Below are positions 1 to 10,250 of a stretch of 64,000 nt of DNA, piece after piece. The position numbers and the translations under genes are program-made. The first letter of the stretch is position 1. Each line of letters starts with the position of its first letter. The notes under the pieces are model-generated. The model did not search any database, had not been told where the DNA came from, and was given only the letters and a program-made list of their open reading frames with translations. The stretch is from Heyndrickxia shackletonii (GTDB taxonomy: Bacteria; Bacillota; Bacilli; Bacillales; Bacillaceae_C). The stretch spans positions 907,844 through 971,843 of the forward strand of contig NZ_LJJC01000004.1 in assembly GCF_001420715.1 (NCBI RefSeq), given 5' to 3'.

Positions 1-10
1 AAAATTTTCA

Positions 11-2050
11 TTATTCTTCCTCTCCTTTTTTAATTAAATGGATGAGTTCTTCCGCTGTAGCAACTTCTTTCAGTGCTTGCAGAGAATCATCATTTGATAA
101 GAATTTTGTTAACTGCGAGAGCGCTTTTAAATGTGTGTGATTATCAATTGCTGCTAAGCAAATGAAGATATCTGTCGGTCGCTCTTGGTCATCCAGTAGC
201 AACACTGGTGTTTTTGTACGAAGAAATGACATGCCTAGCTGATTCACACCTTCCTCTGGACGCGCGTGAGGGATGGCAATTCCTTTTCCAAGATAGATAT
301 ACGCTCCAATATCGGTTACTTTTTTAATCATTGCATCGATATAAGTGTTTTGGATTTTTTGCGTTTTTTGTAATGGTTCGGCAGCCATTCGAATAGCTGT
401 TTTCCAATCAAGGGGTTCATCCGTAAATTGGATCATATCTTTTGTAAGAATCTCTGAAAGCATGGGAGCATATCTCCTTTCTGTTGATTTCTTGATCCAT
501 AGTTTCGTAGAGATGGCTTCATATAATTTTTTTTCCTCTTTCACATCTGCATAACGATGAATGATTTCCATTAATTCTTCGACTGAAACCGTTCGATAAT
601 CTAATGAGCTAAAATCAGTAGCTACTGCTTGAATAAGGAAATTTTTCTCAACCGTACTCAGTAACGGTTGCATTAAATATAATGGTTTCGGCGAAGCAAG
701 ATAAACGGTTGAAAAGATCATGTCATAGCTATCCGGATCCATTTCCTTCGCCTGTTCTAGAGATGTTGGATTGGAAAATGAAATTTCCGGAAAAATTTGC
801 TGCAATTGAGATCGCATCATTAGGGATGAGCTGATCCCATTTGGGCACACAATTAAGGCACGATATTGTCGTGGCTCTTTTTTACGTTCAGCGAACTGGC
901 CACCAAAATGAAGAGTGAAGTACCCAACCTCTTCATCGGAGATCATCTTCTGGGTTGATTGTTCTAATGGGAACAACGCTTTCTTAACAAAGGAAAATAA
1001 TTCTTTGTGTTCCTCTTTAATTTTGTCAATAAGCGGGTTCGCGATTGGAATCCCAAATTGTATTCGAAAATACGCTGGAACAAGATGGGCATACAGGCTA
1101 TCCCTTAACTTTGCTTTTTCATTAATCGTAATTAAAGTGATCCTTTCAAAATGCTCGATGATTTCATCGGCAATTTTTATGAGCAATGGATCTTGAATTT
1201 CTTTTGATGACCCTTGGACAGCAGACAATAATTGAATGGTTATATACAAGGATTCACCTTGAATTGTTTCACCAAACAAATCATAGGCTAATTGTGTTCC
1301 CATTTCGTATAAAGGTTGTTTTATAACAAGTGTCCGTTTTTCTTCGGGATAATCGATTGCCTGCCTTTGATGTCTTTCTTTTATAAAAGCCAGCAAATAA
1401 CAAAGCTCTTCAATCCGATCGTTTACAAACTGTACAGAAAACTGTTTCGCAAGGGTCTCCATTTTTCTCCGGATACCCTCAATCTCTAAATCCTTTTTCC
1501 AATTTGCCATAATATGCTCGATGCCTAATCGACCGAGCGGTAATTGTAAAATGGATCCTAAGCAAAGAGATGCAATCCGACGTTTGTCTTCTTCTGTGCC
1601 CTTAAGATGGTAGCCATTTGTACGATTGTATAGCAATTCTACATTCATAGATTGGCAAAACTCACGTACCTTCTTTACATCTGTTAATGCAGTATTTCGA
1701 CTAACTTGTAATAATGATTGATAATGCATATTAGAAACAGGTTCACTACGTATAAACGTATACAGATAAATTAAATAAACTCTTTCTGTTTCTTGAAAAA
1801 ATAATTGATTTTTTTTGATAGGTAAATTTCCTTTCTGCCACCTTTCTATAAGTGAATCATCCACTTTAAAATGATTATCCACTAGTTTGATAGGAGGAAG
1901 CTTAATGTCTATCAATCCATCATTTAATTTTTCAAGATCATAGTGAAATTGACGAGGCGATAATTTCAGTTTTCGCATTAATTCCGGAATTGCTGTGCGA
2001 CGATATTGGATCATTTGGTCTAGTAATTGTATGGAGCGGTGATCAAACAT
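11..2050 (-). CDS. PRD-domain PTS-regulated transcriptional activator (BglG/MtlR family)
   Basis: A 679-residue multidomain regulator of sugar uptake genes. The N-terminus (about 1-60) is a helix-turn-helix. Two PRD regions follow (about 180-400). An EIIB-like domain (about 400-480) has a Cys in the loop VCPNGISSS. The C-terminus (about 535-679) is an EIIA domain of the fructose/mannitol type with its phospho-His in GIAIPHARPEEG. Such proteins are switched by PTS phosphorylation of PRD, EIIB and EIIA residues. The ATG is preceded by GAGGAGGATA at good spacing. A cre-like site lies 30 bp upstream, so CcpA control is plausible. The target operon is probably left of the window, so the sugar cannot be named. 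MtlR- and LicR/ManR-type regulators share this architecture. Confidence 0.85.
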   Translation of the reverse strand: MFDHRSIQLLDQMIQYRRTAIPELMRKLKLSPRQFHYDLEKLNDGLIDIKLPPIKLVDNHFKVDDSLIERWQKGNLPIKKNQLFFQETERVYLIYLYTFIRSEPVSNMHYQSLLQVSRNTALTDVKKVREFCQSMNVELLYNRTNGYHLKGTEEDKRRIASLCLGSILQLPLGRLGIEHIMANWKKDLEIEGIRRKMETLAKQFSVQFVNDRIEELCYLLAFIKERHQRQAIDYPEEKRTLVIKQPLYEMGTQLAYDLFGETIQGESLYITIQLLSAVQGSSKEIQDPLLIKIADEIIEHFERITLITINEKAKLRDSLYAHLVPAYFRIQFGIPIANPLIDKIKEEHKELFSFVKKALFPLEQSTQKMISDEEVGYFTLHFGGQFAERKKEPRQYRALIVCPNGISSSLMMRSQLQQIFPEISFSNPTSLEQAKEMDPDSYDMIFSTVYLASPKPLYLMQPLLSTVEKNFLIQAVATDFSSLDYRTVSVEELMEIIHRYADVKEEKKLYEAISTKLWIKKSTERRYAPMLSEILTKDMIQFTDEPLDWKTAIRMAAEPLQKTQKIQNTYIDAMIKKVTDIGAYIYLGKGIAIPHARPEEGVNQLGMSFLRTKTPVLLLDDQERPTDIFICLAAIDNHTHLKALSQLTKFLSNDDSLQALKEVATAEELIHLIKKGEEE

Positions 2051-2079
2051 GATTTATCCTCCTCATAAACATCATAATT

Positions 2080-2093
2080 TGTAAACGTTTTCT
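2080..2093 (-). promoter_or_regulatory. cre-like site (CcpA) upstream of the PRD regulator
   Basis: TGTAAACGTTTTCT differs from the cre consensus TGNAARCGNWWWCA only at the last base. It lies about 30 bp upstream of the regulator start, where CcpA would block transcription. Assigned by motif only. Confidence 0.5.
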
Positions 2094-2323
2094 TCGCTAT
2101 TGTCATTGGGTCCAATCAATGTTTTGAAAAAATTTTTTAATTGGACTCTTCTAAAATATTCTTTTTAAAAAGTATACGAGGAGAGTACTTGCATGTCATT
2201 TTTTGAGGGGATGTTTGCTTTGTGTGACTTTTTTTGAAAGCTAGTAAATTTAGTATGGGTCTATAATGGTAAAAAGGGTCAATTAGATATCTTTACTGAA
2301 GAGACTCATTGTCATTTAATAGA
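2094..2323. other. Gap with no gene seen
   Basis: AT-rich DNA that should hold the minus-strand promoter of the PRD regulator. I cannot fix -35/-10 boxes with confidence and see no reading frame with a ribosome binding site. Confidence 0.4.
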
Positions 2324-2549
2324 AATAAAGGATTTCGTGTCCGCTAGTGATTGGTCATCTGAGTTTGGCGGACACCCGTTCCGTTATTTGCGCCAAAATG
2401 GGTGTATTTATGCTATTTGCGGACATAGGTTCCGTTATTTTGTAAAAAGGGAGTAGTTTCCCTGTGTTTTTCCCTAAATAGCGTACTCAGTGTCCACTAA
2501 ACCCTTAAAATAGGGTTATTTCATAGAAATAACGGATTCCATGTCCGCT
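2324..2549. repeat. Cluster of five copies of a 22-bp repeat in mixed orientation
   Basis: The unit is close to AATAACGGATTCCATGTCCGCT. Forward copies lie at 2324-2345, 2477-2498 and 2528-2549, and reverse copies at 2367-2388 and 2418-2439. The outer bases (AATA and GTCCGCT) are best kept and the middle varies. Neighbouring copies in opposite orientation (1 with 2, 3 with 4) could fold into hairpins. Similar ATAACGGA/TGTCCGC elements are, to my memory, dispersed in Bacillaceae genomes. No coding sequence overlaps them. Confidence 0.7.
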
Positions 2550-2611
2550 AATGATTTTAAACACATTATCAAAACTACTTATTTTAAAAGCCGGCCATTA
2601 AATGGTGGTAG

Positions 2612-2881
2612 TGTGATGGAGAGGCTTGGTATGATTACAATTGGTCAGGCCCCAGCTTCCTTGCTGAATTTGGAATCGGAACAAATGAAAAAGCTAGAAT
2701 TACAGGAGTAGTATTGGAAGATGAAAAAGTATACGGAACCATCCATGTAGCCTTCGGAAGCAATAATACTTTTGGCGGCACTATCTCTGCAGGGGTTCAA
2801 ATTGATGGAGTTGTAAATAAACCGGATGTTTTTATTGATGATGAGCAGATTATGCATCAAGGGAATATTGCTGGTGCTTGA
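2612..2881 (+). pseudogene. C-terminal remnant of a leucyl-aminopeptidase-like protein (M29-like)
   Basis: An open frame without a start codon reads from just after a TAG at 2609 to TGA at 2879-2881. Its translation contains GTIHVAFGSNNTFGG, then DGVVNKPDVFIDDEQIM. This is the C-terminal signature I associate with the M29-like aminopeptidase / 2,5-dihydroxypyridine dioxygenase-like family (AHIAFG-N-TFGG followed by DGV and IM). Only about 88 codons remain of a protein usually over 300 residues, and no N-terminal part is visible upstream. It looks like a deletion remnant next to the repeat cluster. Family assignment is from memory of motifs. Confidence 0.6.
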
Positions 2882-2954
2882 GATTTCTATTAAAAATAAT
2901 TAGCCCACATTATGGATACATTTTATTATGCAATTCAGTTGTGAAATATTCTAA

Positions 2955-2982
2955 AGGCACAAAGTATAGTCACTTTGTGCCT
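2955..2982 (-). terminator. Hairpin terminator after araR
   Basis: An 11-bp perfect stem (AGGCACAAAGT with ACTTTGTGCCT, 6-nt loop) lies just beyond the araR stop on the minus strand. The following T tract is short (TTT then A/T-rich), so termination strength is uncertain. Confidence 0.6.
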
Positions 2983-3006
2983 GCTTGCATTCAAGGAACC
3001 GTACAG

Positions 3007-4122
3007 CTAATTTAATGAAGAAGTAGAACTTCTAATAACTATTTCAGGATCATAAATAATTGATTTTTGCCTCATGACATCCGGATTATTTTGTTCTACC
3101 GCAGATACAATCCATTTAGCAGCATCGATTCCCATTTGCATCTTTGGATGGGTAATGGATGTCAGTTTCACTTCCGAAGCTTCAGCCAATGAGGAATCAT
3201 CATATCCGACGATGGAGATATCTTCTGGAACGCTCATCTTCAGTTCTCTAAGAATATCCAGTACGGATAATGCAATTTGATCATTATAACAAATAATGCC
3301 AGTAGGCTTCTTGGAAGAAATTAATAAAGCTTTTATTTTTTCTAATAATCCGTTATTAAGTTCTTCTGTTGTATAGGTAATAATCATTTCTGGGGACAAC
3401 GGAATACCATTTTCTCTAAATGCCCGGATAAATCCTTGCATCCGGTAAACACCTTGTAAATCATCTGTTTTAAAAATTCCAATAATTTTCCGGTGATTTA
3501 ATTTAAGTAAATGTTCCGTCGCAATAAATCCGCCCTTCTCATCATCTACAATAATATGTGGAGGAGCTAGTTGCGAATAAAATTGGTTAATCATTAAGTA
3601 AGGGATGTTTTTTTGTTCCAATTCCAGATAGTAATTCATGTTGGGATTGAAGCTGCCGCTTTTTGTCGGCTCCACAATAAGCCCATCGATGTTTCTGCTC
3701 AGCATACTTTGCAAGCACTGTTTTTCTTTTTCCAAATCGTTATCCGTGCATGCCAGCGTTAAAGAATATCCCATATCAGTTAAGTAGGATTCAATCCCCT
3801 TTATAATGGAAGGAAAAATATAATCGGAAATATAGGTTGTAATAATGCCTATGTTTTTTCCATTTACCGCTGGCTGCAGAGTACCTGTTTGTTGATTTTG
3901 TTCGAATCTATTTGAACAAAACGTTCCTGCACCTTGTTCTCTATACAACCATCCTTCGTGAACCAAATCGCCGATAGCTTGACGGACAGTATGACGGCTT
4001 ACCCCTAACATTTTTACGAGCTCATTTTCAGAGTATATTTTTTCTCCAGGCTTTACATCCCCATTTAGAATCCAACTTTTTATCTTTTCTTTCACCATAT
4101 TATATTTCGTTTGTTGCGCCAT
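3007..4122 (-). CDS. araR: AraR, arabinose-responsive transcriptional repressor (GntR HTH fused to LacI/GalR-type effector domain)
   Basis: The first 70 residues are a GntR-type winged helix (NELVKMLGVSRHTVRQAIGDL). The rest, from about residue 85, is a periplasmic-binding-protein-like domain of the LacI/GalR type. That mixed architecture is characteristic of Bacillus AraR, which releases DNA on binding L-arabinose. I chose the ATG at 4122 (start MAQQTKYN) because GGAAAGTGGTG precedes it; the frame continues upstream only to a TTG at 4140 without a binding site. It is divergent from araB, and AraR-like boxes lie in the shared region and in front of araN and the second sugar importer, so it probably controls the whole arabinose block and itself. 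Confidence 0.93.
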   Translation of the reverse strand: MAQQTKYNMVKEKIKSWILNGDVKPGEKIYSENELVKMLGVSRHTVRQAIGDLVHEGWLYREQGAGTFCSNRFEQNQQTGTLQPAVNGKNIGIITTYISDYIFPSIIKGIESYLTDMGYSLTLACTDNDLEKEKQCLQSMLSRNIDGLIVEPTKSGSFNPNMNYYLELEQKNIPYLMINQFYSQLAPPHIIVDDEKGGFIATEHLLKLNHRKIIGIFKTDDLQGVYRMQGFIRAFRENGIPLSPEMIITYTTEELNNGLLEKIKALLISSKKPTGIICYNDQIALSVLDILRELKMSVPEDISIVGYDDSSLAEASEVKLTSITHPKMQMGIDAAKWIVSAVEQNNPDVMRQKSIIYDPEIVIRSSTSSLN

Positions 4123-4159
4123 TTTTTCACCACTTTCCAATAAAAAACAAACAGTAACT

Positions 4160-4175
4160 ACTTATACGTACAATT
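4160..4175 (-). promoter_or_regulatory. AraR operator in the araR promoter region
   Basis: ACTTATACGTACAATT matches 13 of 16 bases of the B. subtilis AraR box ATTTGTACGTACAAAT. It lies 38 bp upstream of the araR start, as expected for autoregulation. Confidence 0.65.
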
Positions 4176-4297
4176 ATTATAATATACAACATTTTAAAAA
4201 GATACTACTAAATTCACAGCATAAAATGCTAATCTTCATTAATATAAATAATTTATAAAAGACTAATAAATCAATGTTTATATAAAGAATCAAGATA

Positions 4298-4313
4298 TTT
4301 GATTCGTACAAAT
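4298..4313 (+). promoter_or_regulatory. Upstream AraR operator of the araB promoter
   Basis: TTTGATTCGTACAAAT matches 12 of 16 AraR-box positions, with the right half perfect. Its centre is 44 bp from that of the downstream box at 4342-4357, about four helical turns, which fits cooperative binding or looping by AraR dimers. Confidence 0.55.
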
Positions 4314-4338
4314 TGGGCGAATTATGTGATAAATTCCG

Positions 4339-4367
4339 TTGACATGTACGAACAAGTGTAATATATT
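4339..4367 (+). promoter_or_regulatory. araB operon promoter overlapped by an AraR operator
   Basis: TTGACA (4339-4344), a 17-bp spacer and TATATT (4362-4367) form a good sigma-A promoter. An AraR box ACATGTACGAACAAGT (4342-4357, 12 of 16) fills the spacer, so bound repressor would exclude RNA polymerase. Confidence 0.75.
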
Positions 4368-4378
4368 TATGTGTAATT

Positions 4379-4392
4379 AGATAACGCTTTCA
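4379..4392 (+). promoter_or_regulatory. cre-like site downstream of the araB promoter
   Basis: AGATAACGCTTTCA agrees with TGNAARCGNWWWCA except at two positions. It begins 12 bp after the -10 box, at or just after the expected transcription start, a typical place for CcpA repression. Confidence 0.55.
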
Positions 4393-4675
4393 TCTTTGTT
4401 GTTACATAAGGAGCAGGAATTTTTTAAATTGTATGAGTTATGGACAAATGGGGACGATGCATTGAAGGTCTTCCGTATTCTAGTATTGATGAATAAATGC
4501 TATTTGGCAAGTGCTTTATAAGAAAGTGCGGGCGCATTGTTCATTCACTAGCCGGGCTCCGGGTTTTACATAAGGAAAAATTTTATGCTTCCTTATTCTT
4601 TAAAAGGTGAACTAGCACGAGAACAAATATCATTTGAATGTTTGAGAGGATTCTATTCCAGAAAGGTGTGATGTC
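4393..4675 (+). other. Long 5' leader of the araB operon
   Basis: About 300 nt lie between the promoter and araB. A short frame ending with TAA near 4520 has only TTG-type starts, so I do not call it a gene. A small hairpin (ATAAGGAA with TTCCTTAT, near 4571-4597) lacks a T tract. I recognise no riboswitch. Confidence 0.4.
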
Positions 4676-6370
4676 ATGGTTAAATATACGATTGGTGTGG
4701 ATTATGGTACGCAATCAGGCAGAGCTGTTCTTGTTGAAGTTGGAACAGGCAAAGAGGTTGCGACTGCTGTAAAGGAATATACTCACGGTGTAATGGATGA
4801 ATTTTTACCCGATGGAAAGACCAAATTAGGAATTGATTGGGCATTGCAACATCCTGCAGACTATTTAGAAGTTTTGCAGTGTACCATTCCAGAAGTATTA
4901 AAGAAAGCGAATGTTTCTCCGGATCATGTTATTGGATTGGGAATTGATTTTACAGCGTGTACTGTACTCCCGATAGATTGCAATGGAACACCGCTATGTA
5001 TGACAGCGGAATTTTCGAGTAACCCGCATAGTTATGTGAAGCTTTGGAAGCATCATGCTGCACAGGAGGAGGCCAATCGGCTGAATGAAATCGCGGAAAA
5101 GAGAGGGGAAATATTCCTTCAACGATATGGTGGAAAAATCTCTTCTGAATGGATGTTCCCAAAACTATGGCAAATTTTGAATGAGGCGCCGGAAATTTAT
5201 CAAGCTGCAGATCAAATGGTAGAGGCCGCAGATTGGGTGATTTACCAATTAACTGGTGAATTAAAAAGAAATAGTTGTACAGCTGGTTATAAGGCAATTT
5301 GGCATAAGCAGGATGGATATCCTTCAAGGGAATTCTTCAAAGCACTTGATCCAAGATTGGAAAATGTTGTAGAAGAAAAATTATCGTCAACCATTGTACC
5401 GATTGGTTCGAAGGCAGGGGAAATAACGGAAAAAGCAGCAAAGCTTACCGGATTATGTGCAGGAACAGCTGTTGCAGTTGCGAACGTTGATGCCCATGTG
5501 TCATTACCAGCGGTGGGAATTACGGAACCGGGGAAATTACTTATGATTATGGGAACCTCTACTTGTCATATTTTATTAGGAGACGAGGAAAAAGTCGTTC
5601 CAGGTATGTGCGGGGTAGTGGAAGATGGTGTTATTCCCGGGTTCATGGGGTATGAAGCTGGGCAATCATGTGTTGGGGATCATTTTGAATGGTTTACCGA
5701 AAATTGTGTTCCATCCAGTTATTATGAGGAAGCGAATCAATTAGGGATCAGTATTCATCAATTGTTAACAGATAAGGCGAGTACATTACAAGTTGGGGAA
5801 AGCGGGCTGCTTGCGTTGGATTGGTGGAATGGAAACCGGTCCACTCTAGTGGATGCTGATTTAACAGGTGTGTTATTAGGGGCAACATTACTTACAAAGC
5901 CGGAAGAAATTTATCGCGCATTGATCGAAGCGACAGCCTTTGGTACGAAAATGATTGTCGAAACATTCCGTAAATATGGTGTGCCAATTAATGAAGTATA
6001 TGCATGCGGCGGCATTGCCGAGAAAAATGCCTTTATGATGCAAATATACTCCGACGTATTAAATATGGATGTAAAGATTTCCGCTTCGTCACAAACACCG
6101 GCATTAGGTTCAGCAATGTTTGGTGCAGTCGCTGCCGGAATCGAACGTGGCGGTTACGAAAGTATTTCTGCAGCTGCCAAAGACATGGGCGGAGTCAAGG
6201 AAGCAATCTATCAACCTATTAAAGAAAACGTTGAAGTGTATGATCAGCTTTATAAGGAATATGCTCGTCTTTATGACTATTTCGGCCGCGGTGAAAATAA
6301 CGTGATGAAAGTGTTAAAACAAATAAAATCAAGAAGTTCTCAAAGTAATAAGGGGGAAACCGTATGTTAG
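4676..6370 (+). CDS. araB: L-ribulokinase
   Basis: Phosphorylates L-ribulose to L-ribulose 5-phosphate, the second step of L-arabinose use. It is an FGGY-family kinase of 564 residues, about the usual AraB length. The N-terminal nucleotide-binding start [14 protein letters not shown], the DFTACTVLP segment near residue 100 and the C-terminal [16 protein letters not shown] motif are all present. The ATG follows GAAAGGTG. It is the first gene of the operon, and its last bases overlap araD by 7 nt. The order araB-araD-araA differs from B. subtilis araA-araB-araD. Confidence 0.96.
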   Translation: MVKYTIGVDYGTQSGRAVLVEVGTGKEVATAVKEYTHGVMDEFLPDGKTKLGIDWALQHPADYLEVLQCTIPEVLKKANVSPDHVIGLGIDFTACTVLPIDCNGTPLCMTAEFSSNPHSYVKLWKHHAAQEEANRLNEIAEKRGEIFLQRYGGKISSEWMFPKLWQILNEAPEIYQAADQMVEAADWVIYQLTGELKRNSCTAGYKAIWHKQDGYPSREFFKALDPRLENVVEEKLSSTIVPIGSKAGEITEKAAKLTGLCAGTAVAVANVDAHVSLPAVGITEPGKLLMIMGTSTCHILLGDEEKVVPGMCGVVEDGVIPGFMGYEAGQSCVGDHFEWFTENCVPSSYYEEANQLGISIHQLLTDKASTLQVGESGLLALDWWNGNRSTLVDADLTGVLLGATLLTKPEEIYRALIEATAFGTKMIVETFRKYGVPINEVYACGGIAEKNAFMMQIYSDVLNMDVKISASSQTPALGSAMFGAVAAGIERGGYESISAAAKDMGGVKEAIYQPIKENVEVYDQLYKEYARLYDYFGRGENNVMKVLKQIKSRSSQSNKGETVC

Positions 6371-7062
6371 AGCACTTGAAAAAAGAGGTGTTGGAAGCGA
6401 ACCTCATGCTGCCTAAACATGGTTTAGTAACCTTCACATGGGGAAACGTAAGTGGAATTGACCGGGAACAGGGGCTTGTTGTAATAAAACCAAGCGGTGT
6501 TAAGTATGAAGAATTGCAGCTTGAAGATCTGGTTGTAGTAGATTTGGATGGTCAAATTATTGAAGGTTCCTTAAGACCTTCTTCGGATACACCGACACAT
6601 TTAGTTCTGTATCGAGAGTTTCCTAATATAGGAGGAATTGTTCATACACATTCACCGTGGGCAACAAGCTGGGCACAAGCGGGACTTCCTATTCCTGCAC
6701 TCGGAACGACACATGCGGACTATTACTATGGTGAAATTCCATGTACACGCGGATTAACAAAGGAAGAGATTCAAAAAGCTTATGAACTGGAAACCGGTAA
6801 GGTCATTATTGAAGCCTTTGAAACAGGCGGGATGGAACCATTGTCCATGCCGGGTGTTCTTGTATCTGGTCATGCCCCATTCTGCTGGGGAAAGAATGCG
6901 AGTGAAGCGGTGCATAATGCAGTCGTCTTAGAGGAAGTAGCAAAAATGGCGATACATACCGTTCAGCTTAATCCGCAAGTTACCCCAATTGATCAGTTTT
7001 TATTAAATAAGCATTATCTTCGCAAGCATGGAGAAAATGCTTATTACGGGCAGAAAAAGTAG
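6364..7062 (+). CDS. araD: L-ribulose-5-phosphate 4-epimerase
   Basis: Converts L-ribulose 5-phosphate to D-xylulose 5-phosphate, which enters the pentose phosphate pathway. It belongs to the class II aldolase/epimerase fold and has 232 residues. Zinc-binding His residues are visible at H94 and H96 ([10 protein letters not shown]) and H170 ([10 protein letters not shown]), and the conserved [10 protein letters not shown] segment follows near 115. The ATG overlaps the araB stop, which suggests translational coupling; GGGGGAAAC upstream is the binding site. Confidence 0.96.
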   Translation: MLEHLKKEVLEANLMLPKHGLVTFTWGNVSGIDREQGLVVIKPSGVKYEELQLEDLVVVDLDGQIIEGSLRPSSDTPTHLVLYREFPNIGGIVHTHSPWATSWAQAGLPIPALGTTHADYYYGEIPCTRGLTKEEIQKAYELETGKVIIEAFETGGMEPLSMPGVLVSGHAPFCWGKNASEAVHNAVVLEEVAKMAIHTVQLNPQVTPIDQFLLNKHYLRKHGENAYYGQKK

Positions 7063-7086
7063 TAAAACGTTTTTAACATTAATGTA

Positions 7087-7102
7087 ACTTGTACGCATGA
7101 GT
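7087..7102 (+). promoter_or_regulatory. Possible AraR half-palindrome between araD and araA
   Basis: ACTTGTACGCATGAGT keeps the left half TTGTACG of the AraR box (11 of 16). No clear promoter accompanies it, so it may be an auxiliary roadblock site or chance. Confidence 0.3.
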
Positions 7103-7138
7103 TAGAAAAATAACTAGATTACTAAGGAGGAAACAAGG

Positions 7139-8623
7139 TTGTTAACAACAAAAACATATGAATTTTGGTTTGTAACAGGAAGTCAATTGCTGTATGGAGA
7201 AGATGTTTTAAAAACAGTTGAACAGAATGCAAGAGAAATGGTTAACGGTTTAGATAAAGACTCATCCATTCCTTATAAGCTTGTATTTAAATCGGTTGTA
7301 AAGGATGCCGATTCGATCCTTAAGCTTTTTTTAGAAGCGAATGCTGCGGAAAATTGTGCTGGTGTCGTGACATGGATGCATACATTCTCCCCATCAAAAA
7401 TGTGGATTGCTGGTTTGTCCGCTGCACAAAAACCGCTTTTACATTTAAATACGCAATTTAATCGCGATATCCCATGGGATTCTATTGATATGGATTTTAT
7501 GAATTTAAATCAGTCCGCTCATGGTGATCGTGAACACGGATTTATAGCAAGCCGTTTGAATGTAAAGCGCAAGGTGATTGTGGGTCACTGGGAAAACCAA
7601 GAGGTACGGGAGAGAATCGGCAGCTGGATGAGAACTGCGGTAGCTTTATCAGAAAGCAAAAATTTAAAGGTTGCTAGATTCGGAGATAATATGCGCCAAG
7701 TGGCCGTTACAGAAGGGGATAAAATAGAGGCGCAAATCAAATTTGGCTGGACCGTTGATGGCTATGGGATTGGCGACCTCGTGCAACGAATGAACGATGT
7801 GACCGAGCAAGAGGTTAATAAGCTTGTTGCCGAGTATGAAAAGCTTTATGAAATCGCTCCTGAAGGATTGAAGGAAGGAGAGGTAAGGGAATCCATTCGA
7901 TATCAGGCCAGAATTGAACTTGGATTGAAAGCCTTTTTAACAGAGGGAGGTTACACTGCTTTCACCACAACCTTTGAAGATTTACATGGCATGCTCCAGC
8001 TTCCAGGTCTAGCTGCCCAGCGATTAATGGAACAGGGCTATGGATTTGCCGGTGAAGGGGATTGGAAAACCGCTGCTCTGGTAAGATTAATGAAAATTAT
8101 TGCCGGAAATGAAGGAACCTCTTTCATGGAAGACTATACCTATCATTTTGAAGCCGGAAATGAAATGGTTCTTGGTTCCCATATGCTCGAGATTTGTCCA
8201 ACAATAGCCGCAACTCGTCCGAAAATAGAAGTTCATCCGCTTGGAATCGGCGGCAAGGAGGATCCGGCACGCTTTGTTTTTGATGGCAGAAGCGGAGCAG
8301 CCATAGTTGCGACCGTTGTGGACCTTGGACACCGTTTCCGTCTTGTTGTCAATGAGGTCGATGCACTTCAGCCGGACAAGGAAATGCCGAAGCTGCCTGT
8401 TGCAAGAGTCCTGTGGAAAACACAGCCATCGTTAAGTCAAGCGGTTGAAAACTGGGTGCAGGCAGGCGGGGCACATCATACATGCTTCTCTTATAAAGTA
8501 ACGAGCGAGCAATTGCGAGATTTTGCAGCGTTAACTGGAATTGAGATGGTTTTAATCAATAATGAGACAAATACTCATGCCTTTACAAATGAATTACGAT
8601 GGAATGATGTTGTATATCGATAA
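7139..8623 (+). CDS. araA: L-arabinose isomerase
   Basis: Isomerises L-arabinose to L-ribulose, the first intracellular step. The 494-residue product begins with the family hallmark YEFWFVTGSQLLYGE and has the conserved GEGDWKTAALVRLMK and LGSHMLEICPT segments. Translation starts at TTG, with AAGGAGGAAAC at ideal spacing. It is separated from araD by 76 bp that contain a possible AraR box and no terminator, so it is likely co-transcribed. Confidence 0.97.
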   Translation: MLTTKTYEFWFVTGSQLLYGEDVLKTVEQNAREMVNGLDKDSSIPYKLVFKSVVKDADSILKLFLEANAAENCAGVVTWMHTFSPSKMWIAGLSAAQKPLLHLNTQFNRDIPWDSIDMDFMNLNQSAHGDREHGFIASRLNVKRKVIVGHWENQEVRERIGSWMRTAVALSESKNLKVARFGDNMRQVAVTEGDKIEAQIKFGWTVDGYGIGDLVQRMNDVTEQEVNKLVAEYEKLYEIAPEGLKEGEVRESIRYQARIELGLKAFLTEGGYTAFTTTFEDLHGMLQLPGLAAQRLMEQGYGFAGEGDWKTAALVRLMKIIAGNEGTSFMEDYTYHFEAGNEMVLGSHMLEICPTIAATRPKIEVHPLGIGGKEDPARFVFDGRSGAAIVATVVDLGHRFRLVVNEVDALQPDKEMPKLPVARVLWKTQPSLSQAVENWVQAGGAHHTCFSYKVTSEQLRDFAALTGIEMVLINNETNTHAFTNELRWNDVVYR

Positions 8624-8628
8624 AGTGA

Positions 8629-10179
<1,551 letters not shown>

Positions 10180-10250
10180 ATTCATTCGCTTTTCTTTCGA
10201 TTTTAATGATGGAAAGTATTTTTCCTATCAATTAATCAGGAGGGGTTCGA

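Noticed and set aside
4400-4522. Leader peptide gene ahead of araB
   Set aside because: The frame lacks an ATG or GTG with a proper binding site and shows no run of codons that suggests attenuation.
4950-5327. Minus-strand open frame of 125 codons inside araB
   Set aside because: It lies wholly opposite a clear kinase gene, has no family motif and no binding site; a shadow frame.
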